A stretch of DNA of 64,000 nt from Parietaria judaica (Eukaryota > Streptophyta > Magnoliopsida > Rosales > Urticaceae), in contig OX940860.1 of assembly GCA_954871525.1 (NCBI GenBank), positions 54,486,724 to 54,550,723 on the forward strand. The letters run 5' to 3'. The notes beneath the pieces are model-generated. The model was not told where the DNA came from. It made no database searches and was given only the letters and a program-made list of their open reading frames with translations. This document shows, in pieces, positions 23,085 through 34,537 of the stretch; positions within the stretch are counted from its first letter, which is position 1, and each line of letters opens with the position of its first letter. The translations under genes and the position numbers were made by a program.

Positions 23085-23549
23085 ATGCAGACTCCGCCGA
23101 CTACTGATGACGCTACGATGGTACACCGGACAAGTCAAGCTTTTCTATGGGAAAGCGCCTCCAAGAGGAAGCGGCTGATGAAAGAAACTGCTGATCGAAC
23201 GACCCCAAGGAATGAGATGGAGAGATGGAAGATGGAGATTGCTCTTGCGGAGTACTGAGCTTCTGTGGCTTCATCGGCCTCTCCGGCCGCTTCCGAGACT
23301 CAGGCGATGCAGACCCCGCCGATCGTCGATGACGCCCCGGTGGCTCACCGGACCCGCGCCAGAACCAATCGAGCCCAGCTATGGAAAAGCGCCTCCAATA
23401 GGGAGCGACTGATGAAGGAGGCTGCTGATCGGACGACTCTAAGGGACGAGATGGAGAGGTGGAAGATGGAAATTGCTCTCGCCGAGTACCGAGCTTCCGT
23501 GGCTTCCTCAGCCCCCCCAATTTCCCCCGAAATCCAGGATCGGGATTGA
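23085..23549 (+). CDS. Extra ORF downstream of pol, two tandem copies of one protein unit
   Basis: A 154-codon frame from ATG 23085, broken once by TGA at 23256-23258. It consists of two related units, the second starting at 23307. Shared features are MQTPP, DDA..VHRT/VAHRT, LWxSASxRxRLMKEAADRTT, and a charged helix DEMERWKMEIALAEYRASVA. At the site of the TGA, the second unit has CGA (Arg), so one C-to-T change explains the stop. Unit 2 has four additional codons in an Arg-rich stretch. I do not recognise the family. Tat-lineage elements are known to carry extra ORFs in various places. An open frame on the opposite strand (23829-23113) is treated as a shadow. Function unknown; RNA binding or coiled-coil assembly is only a guess. 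Confidence 0.5.
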
Positions 23550-23779
23550 GCAACGAATCGATCCCCTGCCAACTCGGAACGTCAGCAGGAGGCTCAGCGG
23601 TCAACGTTCTACATCTTTTTCTTTTTACCATTTGGGGAAGTCCCGACCCCTCTTGTTCGGGGCTATTTTTGCATCGCCTCGACTTTTGTTGAACTAATTT
23701 GGAGTTTCTGTTATGCATAACCTTTTTCTTTGTCTCAGACTCGAGGAGAAGGTAAAAGAAAATACATATATATAAACAT

Positions 23780-23861
23780 ACCGGCGAGAGTGCCGAGAAT
23801 ATAAATATACGGCTAAGGGTGCCGAGCAAGCCCGATCCGGCGAGAGTGCCGAGAAAAATAT

Positions 23862-23926
<65 letters not shown>

Positions 23927-24152
23927 GGCTAAGGGTACCGAGCAAGCCCGATCCGACGAGAGTGCCGAGAATATATATATACGGCTAAGGGTGCCGAGCA
24001 AGCCCGATCCGGCGAGAGTGCCAAGAAAATTATAAAAAAAAATATACGGCTAAGGGTGCCGAGCAAACCCGATCCGTCGAGAGTGCCGAGAATATATATA
24101 TATACGGCTAAGGGTGCCGAGCAAGCCCGAACCGGCGAAAGTGCCGAGAAAA
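23780..24152. repeat. Tandem repeats in the gypsy 3' region, with (TA)n spacers
   Basis: Five full units and a partial one alternate 'CCGGCGAGAGTGCCGAGAA' with an AT spacer and 'CGGCTAAGGGTGCCGAGCAA'. Most units are about 55-65 bp. One is expanded by a ~60-bp (TA)n run (about 23866-23924). Tandem repeats before the 3' LTR are known in several Tat-lineage elements. 24153-24840 is GC-rich 3' region without a gene. Confidence 0.9.
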
Positions 24153-24842
24153 GCGTTCTCAAAAAACCTATATGTATATACAGGCAAGCGTGCCTGAGAG
24201 AAATTGCTCGACGAAAGGGGCGAGCAGAAGCAAAATAGGTCGAGGGCGCCGAGGAGGCCAAAAAGCATGGGAGTACAGAAACAACGATCTTCAATCGCGA
24301 CCAACGGACCGCCGGGAGGAACGCACTTCTCAATAAGCACGGTTTTCCCCTTTACACCGCGGATTAAGGCGGGATGCCCAACGGCGGCGCACGCGCCAGG
24401 AAACAATAGACGGTTCTCCGAACAACCGGAAACGGTGTGATGAGTCTGAGCCAAGGGCGTGAGTATTATACATATCCATACATTTCAATAATTTGCATAT
24501 TAACGCTCCCAAGGAGTGTCTCGCATTTGCAAAGTACATGTTTACGTTTACACTTTTGTCTTCGAAGCGTATGTCTCGGTATTATACAGAGTTCAAATAA
24601 GCGAGGAGAGCTCTCGAGGAAAACGCCAACGGCGTTTGGGCCACAGCAGCTCCCGCGGGCAAGGGACCTGGCTCGCAACGAGGAGGGGGGCGAAGGAGGC
24701 GTGGCAAGGAAAAGAAGTAGTTTAGCAATGTAGCCACGCGAGGAGCCAATGAAACAGTCACCAACCTGGAAATCAACAAATGTTGGCTGAGGCTTATCTC
24801 CGAGAAGATTATACTTTATTTTACCAAGTGTATACACTTAAT

Positions 24843-24854
24843 AAAATGGGGGAC
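24843..24854 (+). promoter_or_regulatory. Polypurine tract
   Basis: AAAATGGGGGAC just before the 3' LTR (24859). It is the plus-strand primer site in LTR retrotransposons. Confidence 0.75.
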
Positions 24855-24858
24855 TAAC

Positions 24859-25640
24859 TGTTAAGGTCGGATTTGGTCAAATTCATCCTCAACACAACTC
24901 GTGTCGTTTTGTCCATAAACGACTTAAGGGAAGGCGAGGAAGTTTATCGCCCGATGGTCAAATACGGCGTATCCCCGAGGGGGATTATCCTCGAGGAGGA
25001 TTATCTCCGAAGAGGTTTAACCGCGAGGGGGTATGGCCAGCGCAAAAGCAGACTGCGATGAAGTGTCCCGTCACGCTCGACGAGGAATTTCGTCATGATG
25101 AGTTGTGCAGAGCCGAATGACGGCTGACGGGATGCGCATTTAATGAAGCCCACCTACTCACTCGATGAGAGGCATCAGCGACGAAGCTTGCAGAGCCGAA
25201 TGACGGCTGACGGGATGCGCATTTAATGAAGCTCACCTACCCATAATGACAGTTTGCTCGGAAGTGACATAAAGCATGGATTAACCATGCTTCCCTCAAA
25301 TCAATCTGGGAAGCGAATGATTAAAAGGAGAAAAGGCGGGAAAGATGCGAGGGGGCATAATGAAAACTCTATAAAAGGCAAGTTGAGCCTCGTTTGTAAG
25401 GGTTCGGAAAAATAGGGAAGAAAACCAGGGAAAAAGAGAGAATACCCTGTAGTAGAAAGACTAAAGAAATAGAGAAAGTCTTTGTTCTTGATCCATCAAC
25501 TGTCCAGCTATTCAACGAAAGGAAACCGAGCTCATATCGGAAATATAATAAAACAAAGATATTCACTGATCATTGTTGTTAACTTGTTATTTGTGATTAT
25601 TTTTGTGACTGGAAAATGGCAGTGAAAATCGCCCTCTATA
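24859..25640 (+). repeat. 3' LTR of the Tat gypsy element
   Basis: 782 bp, the same length as the 5' LTR. It starts TGTTAAGGTCGG and ends CCCTCTATA, directly followed by ATAAG. Differences from the 5' LTR are substitutions only. Confidence 0.93.
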
Positions 25641-25710
25641 ATAAGTAAAAAACAATTAAGATCCGGCACGAACATGACACGAAACCCTAATTGCCGCCAC
25701 CCCTAGATAG

Positions 25711-26087
25711 CATGTTGTCTTGGTTGCATTAGGTCGGGGAGAAGTCGAGAACGGGTACCGGGCTTTTCGAGTTCTTATGTTATTTTATCGGAGACAAACC
25801 CCGGTTTCGGAGAGCCCATCACGAAGATAGCTCAAATATCTAAAATATTAAAAACATAACATACAAATTATTTATGGATGTAGTTTAAAATATACAAGCA
25901 TTAATTATGCAATGCCAAATAATAATATATGGACTAAATATTGCATCAAAAAATTGTCTAACATCTTGGAGACTTATTTTTTTTCTTTGAAGTTATAATG
26001 GGGAATTGGTGTTGGTCATTTTTGTTGTTGTTGTCGAGGCCCGGTCCCTTACATTTAAAATAAATTGTTTCATAATTGAGATCTGGA

Positions 26088-26141
<54 letters not shown>

Positions 26142-27245
26142 TTAATAATCTAAGCCAAAAAGAGATTCAAATATTTTCTTGCCAATGGGAAGATCTCTAA
26201 TTAGCAATCACTTTCACTTTAATCTGCAATCACTAATCGTTCTTTATAACAAAGAAGGGCAAGAGTTTTAGTTCATTAAATAATAAGATTTTATCGGAAC
26301 TTGGGTGAGTCACACTCATAATTAACAACTTCCAAAGTAAAGTTCTATATTTTCTAATTAATTTAGGGTTTTGTTTTTATTACTTACAGTTACAATACAT
26401 CACTCTTCCCAATTCCAATTATCTCTCTCTTTCTATCTTTTTCATTTTGCATTGGATTGGATGATAATGAGGTCAACAAGGACGGTAAAGAAAACAGTGA
26501 CACGGTTCAAATCAAGCCTGCAAAGGCAGGCAAATTTGTGATCGAACTTGGTATTGGTGCAAACCCTAATCTCTCTACCAATGAGAGCATTATCTTCTTC
26601 TATAGAGATTTTTGTTCCGACGAGGTTCCGTCCTCTGAGGAATCGTGTGGATGACGTTTCAGCGACGGTAATTTCTTGCGTCTCGGATTAATTGTCGAAT
26701 TTTAAACATATAACGTTACTCTAGCAATAGGATGTAAAATAGAACATCGATAAATTAATAATCTCGATTAAATAATAATTTTATTTGGTTCCGACTCGAG
26801 CCTCACTAGCTAAATTTTAAATTATAAGATAATATTTTTTTAGAAATAAGGTCCCAACTAATATATAAATTAATTATTTAGTTAAATCTAATAATAATAC
26901 ATAAAGAATTATGGAGTTACTATAAATTAATAAAATATCAATTGCATAACTATTTATGAAATCATCTTAAATAAAAAAGTTATACTTATTAACTAATCTT
27001 TAAAATATGATGAAGTTATTTACTTATTCTTGAAATTAATGTCTCATTCAACTTCAGCTTTATATTTCAATTTATATTTCAGCATAGCATTGAGAAGGTC
27101 TGATATATAGGTTTTATTGAAATTCGTTTAGTAATATATATATATATATATATAGAAATCGAAAAGTAGGTGGATTTGATCCTAATATTAACGAGGAAAT
27201 CAGAATTCTTGAATCCCATCCTCTTTTAGCAACATATAATATATC
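25711..27245. other. Intergenic DNA with a (TA)n run
   Basis: A (TA)n microsatellite lies at about 26093-26135. An open frame at 26460-26654 (+) reads through EVNKDGKENSDTVQIKPAKA and ends in an acidic stretch, after a CT-rich leader. It lacks an in-frame ATG and I do not recognise it; it could be an exon remnant. The rest is anonymous and AT-rich. Confidence 0.4.
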
Positions 27246-27465
27246 TTTTTTTAAGGGAAAATTGCGGCAAAAATAATCAACATTTGGTCAACATGCTTCC
27301 CGTGTATCCAATTTTTAAAACTGGCGGCAAAATACCCAACGTGCGTTGACCGTGACTTTGGCATGAAAACGTTAATTTTTCCGTTAACATCCGCCATGTG
27401 GCCGTTAGCGGCAAAAATACCCAAACTTTTTCTTTAAATTAAATTTTAATTTTTTTAATTTATAT

Positions 27466-28521
27466 GGGCATCATACAGCTCTCTTCAGAGTCATGATGAT
27501 TCCCTTGATTGTCGGTGGTGAGAAGTGAGAGGTACCCGTGCGCAACTTATGAATCGATTATGAATCGAAACCATAAGTGGGTTACTCATGATATTACTGA
27601 TTGAGTCAAGGAGGAAAATGCAATGAGGGGCATAACGATAGAAACCGCCTGCTCATGTGTGGATCATCAAGTCAAATATCAATAACCCGAATTTGATTGT
27701 ATCAATAGACACCCTGCTGTAATTAAGGGAATAATATATATTGTATCACTAAAGAGTGCAGCCTCGGGTTTATAGTGGAATAACACCGAGGTTTGACGAA
27801 CATCCTAGCAATTCGTTGGAGCTTAAGTGATACGGGTCCATGGTCCCCAGTATAGCTCCGTAACAGATGACACGTACGTGATAGAAACATTTTGAGATGT
27901 TTTTAATCATTTGGCAGGACTTATAAAACTGAAGTCTGTGACGGACATCAGATAGTTTTATCAGTAGCGTGGCAAAAGTACCATATCTTGGTAACCGAAT
28001 TAACTGACAAAAGAAAGTAGAATTTGGATTTTCTGTCAACATGAAAATTGTTGGAAATTCAATTCTAAGAAACTTTACTTTTGGAACCGAGTCATTTCGA
28101 AGCACGGTTTGTGATTTAGAGGATTTCTAAGTTTGTGATCGTTTCGGTAAACTATGAAATTAAATCAAATGTCACGAATTTAAATGATGGTGTGACACCA
28201 TGACATTTGAATGCGTGATATTGAGATCAGAGGATATTAATATAATTTAATTATTCGAATTTAGTTATTAATATCTTATGAATAATTAATCAATAATTAA
28301 TAGATTTATATTAATATATAAATAATATATATTTATATATATTATATATGTGTGAAATCGAATTATGCGTTGGAATGTGGAACAATATGACATTCGAATG
28401 GATAGGCTTTGGTCTTTTCATAATTGCGGCACAAATACCAAATTATCCTAAATTAATTTGATCCATTAGATCGGTTTAAAGATTTATCTCAACCGTTGGA
28501 TCTAGATAATTACAATTCGAA

Positions 28522-28564
<43 letters not shown>

Positions 28565-29331
28565 TCGAATTTTGATAAGATAAGAGGATAAGATTAGTTT
28601 TTGATTTTATCCAAGTCTTTTCTTATTTAATTAAATCCCTAATTAATTATATCACTTAAATTTAGATAAGATTAAATCTAGACCATTGGATTGAAATAAT
28701 TAATTATATTTAATTATAGAATTCGAAATTAAGGGAGAGAAATTCTCAAATTTGGTTACAGTCTGAGGCTATAAATAGGGAAATCATTCTACACATTTTT
28801 CACACCTTTCCCCAGAGAAAAATTCGAACTCTCCCTCTTCCTTAGGGTCTGCGAATTTTTCCTCTGATCTCTCTTTCTTGTTCGGCTTAAGAGACTTAGT
28901 TCTCCGGAAACTTAAAAAGAACCATCATCTTAAATTTTGCGACGGAGTCCTGCCAGCGAAGCCCACGCTTCGGTACGAGGAATCCAGGAGAATATCCCGG
29001 AAGATCACGGGTGTTTCCCTCAGCACCGGCGGAGCCCTGCCAAGTTCAGAAAGCGCAGCTGGAAGTCGACATTAGAGGTACGGCCTTATGCATTGTGCTA
29101 ATAAATGCGACAATTTACTGCTTTCTATTTATTTCCTATAAAGACTAGATTATTAATAATGATTTATGAATATTAAATTACATAATATTTATCGGGTCTT
29201 GTAATATGGTTATTATCCGATGTTCGGACCGTTGGTCGGATAACATGTTTTCCGCTTAAAATAATTTTTAAATGTTACCCGGACGGTTCGACGGTTCAAT
29301 TCGTGATAATTAACAGGGATTATTCTCAACA
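27466..29331 (+). repeat. 5' LTR of the copia element (truncated, with an internal deletion)
   Basis: Aligns with the 3' LTR from 35145 onward. It lacks the 3' LTR's first ~607 bp and about 290 bp corresponding to roughly 36063-36365. TATA-like CTATAAATAGG lies at 28769. It ends CTCAACA before the PBS. A (TA)n run at about 28530-28560 is longer than in the 3' LTR. Confidence 0.88.
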
Positions 29332-29332
29332 A

Positions 29333-29350
29333 TTGGCATCAGAGCCATGG
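29333..29350 (+). promoter_or_regulatory. Primer-binding site of the copia element
   Basis: TTGGCATCAGAGCCATGG. The usual plant copia PBS, complementary to initiator tRNA-Met, is TGGTATCAGAGC, so there is one T-to-C difference. Confidence 0.88.
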
Positions 29351-31176
29351 TTCAAGGATAAATAATTACGTAATTTAATGTAACGGCTTAAAGAACGAAT
29401 TATTTGATGAATAAAATTAATTATTAAAAATTGAAATTTTGAATTTCTAGATATTTTAAATATTAATTTAAAATAAGAAAATTACCCGACCCGAAAACTC
29501 GAACCGAGTAATGGGCCGGGGTGCTAAAACAGCCTAACCCGTGAGCTAGGGTTCATACGCAGCGAACACAGTGGGAGGCCAGGCTGGTTTCCCAGCCCGT
29601 GGGCCGCGCGCCCAGCCCTTAGGAGGCGCGCTGAGGCTACTGGCAGCAGCCCGTGGGCAGCGCGATGGGCCTGGCCTAACCCCATTGCTCGGGTGAGCTG
29701 GGGGCGCTGCCTGGCAGCGAGCCGGGCCTTGTGGCCCTGCCCGAGTGCTAGGCCCAACCCAATTCGCAAGGGTTGGGCACGTGCTTGGATCCGAGTGCAC
29801 GGGGCCTGGGTTTTAACCCGGATAGCCCACGTGTAATTTTTTTTTATATCGGATTAGTAATTATTTTTTTTATTAAAATAAAATATTTAAGAATTAAAAT
29901 TAATTATGTTTGTTTAATTAATTAAATTAAAATATGGATGTTATTTCTTGATAAATAACATTGTCTTATTTTAATAATTCATAAAATTAAATATGGATGT
30001 TATTTAATGATTAAATAACATTGTCTTATTTAAAGTTAAAATATGGATGATAATTCTTACAGAGTAATATCATTGTCTTATTTTAATATTTCATAAATAA
30101 TTATTAATGGGCAAAGAAATGATTAATGATAATTCTTAAAGAATAAGTATCATTAACATAAATTATAAATATTCATCATAGATATAATTTGTTATAACCT
30201 ATTTTCAAAACCCTTAAACATAGTGTCTATGTTTGAATCATTATTAATATGTCGGTATAGGATAGATATAAATAATAAAGAGTAAATATAAAAGTGTTTA
30301 TTATTAGTCGGAAAAATTTCAACCGTACAATCTTGTCTAAGGAAGAGGGAATCAAAAGTGGGGCCGGTTCACCATCCACTTCTGGGTGACCGGTTAGGAC
30401 CCCTCCCATCTACCTGGAGAGCGTACGGATTGATCTATCACTACCGATGAAATAATAAACATGAATCTTAGACTTATTCAAGATTACGAAACGTAATAAT
30501 TAAAGCCAAAATATAAACTTTTAATGTGTTATTAATAGATAGTTTATATATTATGTTTTTATAACTTAGAAATTAAAAATATTATTTTCTAAAACAATGG
30601 CAAGTGTAGAATAAAACAAAGGTCTCCATTATTACTGTCACAAGGTTTGCTGACCACACCGCCTCGAGTCACCCTAGTGTGTCCATTCCCCAAAGAACGT
30701 GTGCTTGTGGAAGGTTTGACACCGTGATAGTTCCAAAAGAATATGGGGACAAAGGAATCTTGGAAATGGATCCCGAATCACCCTAGTGTGACCATTCCCT
30801 AAGGACGACGTTTCCAAGAGGATCCCGAGAACCAAAAATAATGGGTTAAGCTTGCACGGAAGTTGGTGCTTCCCGACCGTCTATGGTGATAGTTAATAAT
30901 CATAGGGAACTTTGGTGGTTCTTGTTATGAATATTAATTAAGTTTATGACTAAAACTTAGTTTAACCAAACTACACGGTTGATACCGCGAGTCACCCTAG
31001 AGTGAACATGCCACTATGGACGGCAACGACATGTACAGTCGGTTAAATTATCACGAAATAGTTAAAGGGTTTGTTTAATGTTTTTCCCAGAACATGTTTG
31101 CATCATGTAACTATTTCGAATAAATATTTTTCAAAAACATTCTACCTATTATAAAGTTTAATAAGTTTCTTTTTCA
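29351..31176 (+). other. copia leader region; no gag found
   Basis: 29520-29820 is strikingly GC-rich, with GGCGCG and CAGCCCGTGGG phrases, in otherwise AT-rich DNA. 29890-30130 has short repeats (AAATATGGATGTTATTT and ATAACATTGTCTTATTT). 30640-31040 has three diverged phrases ending CACCCTAGTGTG. No gag or CCHC zinc-knuckle sequence is visible, so gag has been lost or replaced. Confidence 0.55.
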
Positions 31177-31345
31177 ATGCTAGTTAAAAATGTCTTTCGA
31201 CAAACAAGAAATGGAAATCTATGCTCTGACGCTCAAGTATCAAAACCAAAGCAATCTGGCAAAAGTCACGAAATCCCTAAGAAAACTGGCCATGAGTGGA
31301 TCTTCAAAGAAACTCCGAATGGCAGATTAGAATGCATTAAACTCA

Positions 31346-34300
31346 ATGAACAAGAGGAAGAGAATTATTGGAAACCAGGAAGAAACTTTCCAGAATGGGA
31401 GTACAAACAGTGCTGATTGTTCAGCATTGGAATCATGTTTCATTGACAACTCATCCTTCAACTGGATCTTGGATTCAGGAGCAAACAATCATGCATGTAA
31501 TTCTCTTCAGTCTCTTGATTCATTAGAAGAGATAAATGAAGGACCAGCTTTAAAGGTAGGAAACGGTGAATTTCTACAAGCAAAAGATGTGGAAAACTTG
31601 CGACTGACTTTTGGGATAAGTTCTTATTTGTTAATAATGTATACTATTACCCAAATGTCTGCAGGAATATACTATCGGCTTTTCTGTTGTACAAACAAGG
31701 TTACACCTTAAATTTTCGTGGGTCCCATTGGGTCATCACGAAAGATGGTGTATACATTTGTACTGCCAAAGCAAAAAATGGGTTGTTATTCTGAGACCAG
31801 ATTATGGGAGTTGCATGAATGCTGAAATGTTCAAATTGGCAATGCCAAGGTCAATTAAGAAACCCAAAATTAACAATGATGTCCAAACATATATGTGGCA
31901 TTTAAGATTAGGTCATATTATTCTAGACAAGATAAACATGCTGGTAAAGGAGGGACCCCTTAAAGAATTGACAATCGGTTCTTTGCATGTTTGTGAATCC
32001 TATATAGAGGCTAAAATGACCAAAAGAACTTTTTCTGTAAAAAGGTCAGAGAGCCACTAAACCATTAAAGCTCGTCCACAAAAATGTATGTGGTCCTATG
32101 AACATACAGGCGAGAGGAGGAATTGAATATTTTGTCACCTTCATTGATGACTTTTTAAGATATGGTTATGTTTACCCCATGGCTAAGAAATCTGAAACCT
32201 TGGGTAAGTTCAGAGAATTTTTGGCAGAACGTGAAAATCAACTTGGACTATCATTGAAATCTCTTCGGTCAGATCGAGGAGGAGAATACCTTGATCAGGA
32301 GTTTAGTGATCTCTTGATTGAAAAAGGTATAGTATCTCAATTGACTTCTCCTAGCACACCAAAACAGAATGGTGTTGCAGAAAGGAGGAACAGGACCCTA
32401 CTAGAAATGGTAAGGTCCATGTTGAACTATTCATCACTACCCAACTCATTCTGGGGATATGCTTTGTTGACGGTAACTAACATTTTAAATGTTGTGCCAT
32501 CAAAATCTATTTCAAAGACTCCCCTTGAATTATGGAATGGCAGAATACCAAATCCGCGACATTACAGAATATGGGGCTGTCCAGCACATGTACGGACAGG
32601 AAACACGAATAAACTGGAATCACGAACTGAAGTATGTCTGTTTGTGGGATATTCCAAAGAGACAAAAGGAGGTTTGTTTTATAGTCCAGAAATCAAGAGA
32701 GTATTTTTTTCCACAAATGCTACGTTTCTGGAAGAAGACTATATGATGAATTTCAAACCTCGAAGCAAAATAGTGCTTGAAGAATTTTCAGGTGACAAAG
32801 TCACAGCACCGACAACAGTGCATGTTTTCGAAGAGAGTGTGGAAACCACGGTCCCAAATCAGAACCAAGGGGTACTCAGACGTAGTAGGAGGTTCAAAAT
32901 ACCTGTTGAGCGCTACGAGCACAACCAGTTGGAATTTCACCTAGCTGTTACAAACACTAGCGTTGAAGATCACATAGGCTATAAGCAAGCTATGATGGAT
33001 CCTGATAAGGGAGAATGGCAGGAAGCCATGAACCAAGAAATAGAATCAATGGATTCTAACGAAGTCTGGGAACTTGTAGACTTACCGGATGGCTTCAAAA
33101 CCATTGGCTGTAAGTGGGTATACAATAGAAAGAGATGAGTGGACGGGAAGGTTGAAACCTTCAAGGCTAGACTAGTGGCTAAGGGTTTCACCCAGAGAGA
33201 ATGTATTGATTTTGATGAGACCTTCGCTCCAGTCGCTAAGTACAAGTCCATCCGGATTCTCATGGCCATAGCATGTAGTCTCAATTACGAGATTTGGCAG
33301 ATGGATGTCAAAACCACCTTCCTGAATGGGTATATTGACAAAAACATCTATATGGACATACCAGAAGGGTTCGTGCAGAAGGGTCAAGAAGGGAAGGTTT
33401 GCAGATTACTCAAATCTATTTATGGATTGAAGCAAGCTTCCAGATCCTGGAATCTAAGGTTTGATGAGACCATCAAAACCTATGGATTCATACAGAACAT
33501 CACTGAGGCCTGCATTTACAAACTCAATTATGATACCGTGGAAATATTTCTTGTTCTATACGTCGACGATATTCTTCTCATTGGAAACAGTGTGAAGAGG
33601 CTATCGGACGTGAAAGCGTGGCTATCTACACAATTCCAAATGAAGGACATGGGATAAACCAGTTATGTTCTTGGGATCCGTATCTTTAGAGATCGCTACA
33701 ACAAGCTTCTAGCCTTATCGCAAGCGGCCTACATTGATAAGGTGCTTGATCGTTTTGCAATGGCAAAATCCAATGGAGGTAATCCTTAACAGGAAACACT
33801 GCCCTACTTCTCCGGACGAGCAAGATGAAATGAGGCGAATACCCTATGCTTCAGCAGTGGGAAGTCTGATGTACGCTATGCAGTGTACTAGGCTAGACAT
33901 CTGTTACACTGTGGGAATTGTAAGCAGATTCTAATCCAACCCTGGTATGGCTCACTGGACTGCAGCAAAGAACATTCTCAAGTATCTTCGGAGAACGAGA
34001 GACTATATGTTAGTGTTTTCAGGATCAGAACTGAATCCACTAGGATACACTGACTCAGACTTTATGTCTGATAGAGACGCGAGAAAGTCGACGTCAGGAG
34101 CAGTATTCACCCTTGCTAGTGGAGCGATATTCTGGAGAAGCGTAAAGCAATCCTGTATCGCAGATTCCACAATGGAAGCTGAATACATGGCAACTTGTGA
34201 GACAGCCAAAGAATTAGTTTGGCTTAAGAATTTATACATAGAGCTGGGAGTAGTTCCAGATGTAGATGTGCCCCAAACACTATACTTTGACAACAGTGGT

Positions 34301-34522
34301 GCGGTGGCAAATTCTAAAGAGCCCAGAGACCATAACAAGGCGAAATATATAGAACGCAAATACCATCTCATAAGAGAAATAGTGCGTCATGGCGATGTAA
34401 GGGTTGTGAAAATAGCTTTGGAAGACAATCTGGCTGATCCATTCACCAAGACGTTGCCAGAGAAAATATTCAGGAGGCATCTGGAGAACATGGGTCTGAA
34501 AGACATGGGTCATCTTCTTTAA
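31346..34522 (+). pseudogene. pol: copia pol: protease, integrase, reverse transcriptase, RNase H, frameshifted
   Basis: Protease WILDSGANNHACNSL is at about 31455-31500 in one frame. The pre-integrase zinc region, YMWHLRLGHIILDKINML with CESY, follows in a second frame. Integrase (32071-33138) and reverse transcriptase (33139-33789) share a third frame broken by TGA at 33136. In integrase the first catalytic Asp of the HTDVCGP box is Asn (HKNVCGP). SDRGGEY and ERRNRTLLEM keep the other two acidic residues. Reverse transcriptase keeps QMDVKTTFLNG and YVDDILLIG. RNase H (33734-34522) lies in another frame, with GYTDSDF, EAEYMA and DNSGAV, and a TAA near 33932. Dead copy. Confidence 0.92.
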
Positions 34523-34537
34523 GTACAAGTAGGATAT

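Larger units (their letters stand above)
16044..25640 (+). mobile_element. Complete, defective Ty3/gypsy Tat-lineage retrotransposon
   Basis: It is 9,597 bp, with 782-bp LTRs at both ends and ATAAG target duplications at 16039-16043 and 25641-25645. The order is LTR, PBS, gag, protease, reverse transcriptase, RNase H, second RNase H, integrase, an extra ORF, tandem repeats, polypurine tract, LTR. The second, archaeal-type RNase H between RNase H and integrase is the hallmark of the Tat lineage. Gag-pol lies mostly in one frame but is broken by in-frame stops and two frameshifts, so the copy cannot move on its own. The two LTRs differ by about a dozen substitutions by eye, half of them in the first 100 bp. 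Confidence 0.95.

Noticed and set aside
23113..23829. 238-codon open frame on the minus strand
   Set aside because: Antisense to the duplicated extra ORF. Its composition mirrors the plus strand and it has no recognisable domain. The plus frame is preferred because its only stop is explained by one CGA-to-TGA change.
23694..24001. Open frames rich in Tyr-Ile repeats (also near 26100, 39500, 52400)
   Set aside because: Products of (TA)n runs, not proteins.
23780..24152. CRISPR-like alternation of repeats and spacers
   Set aside because: Spacers are AT microsatellite, the genome is a plant, and the block is the 3' tandem repeat region of a retrotransposon.
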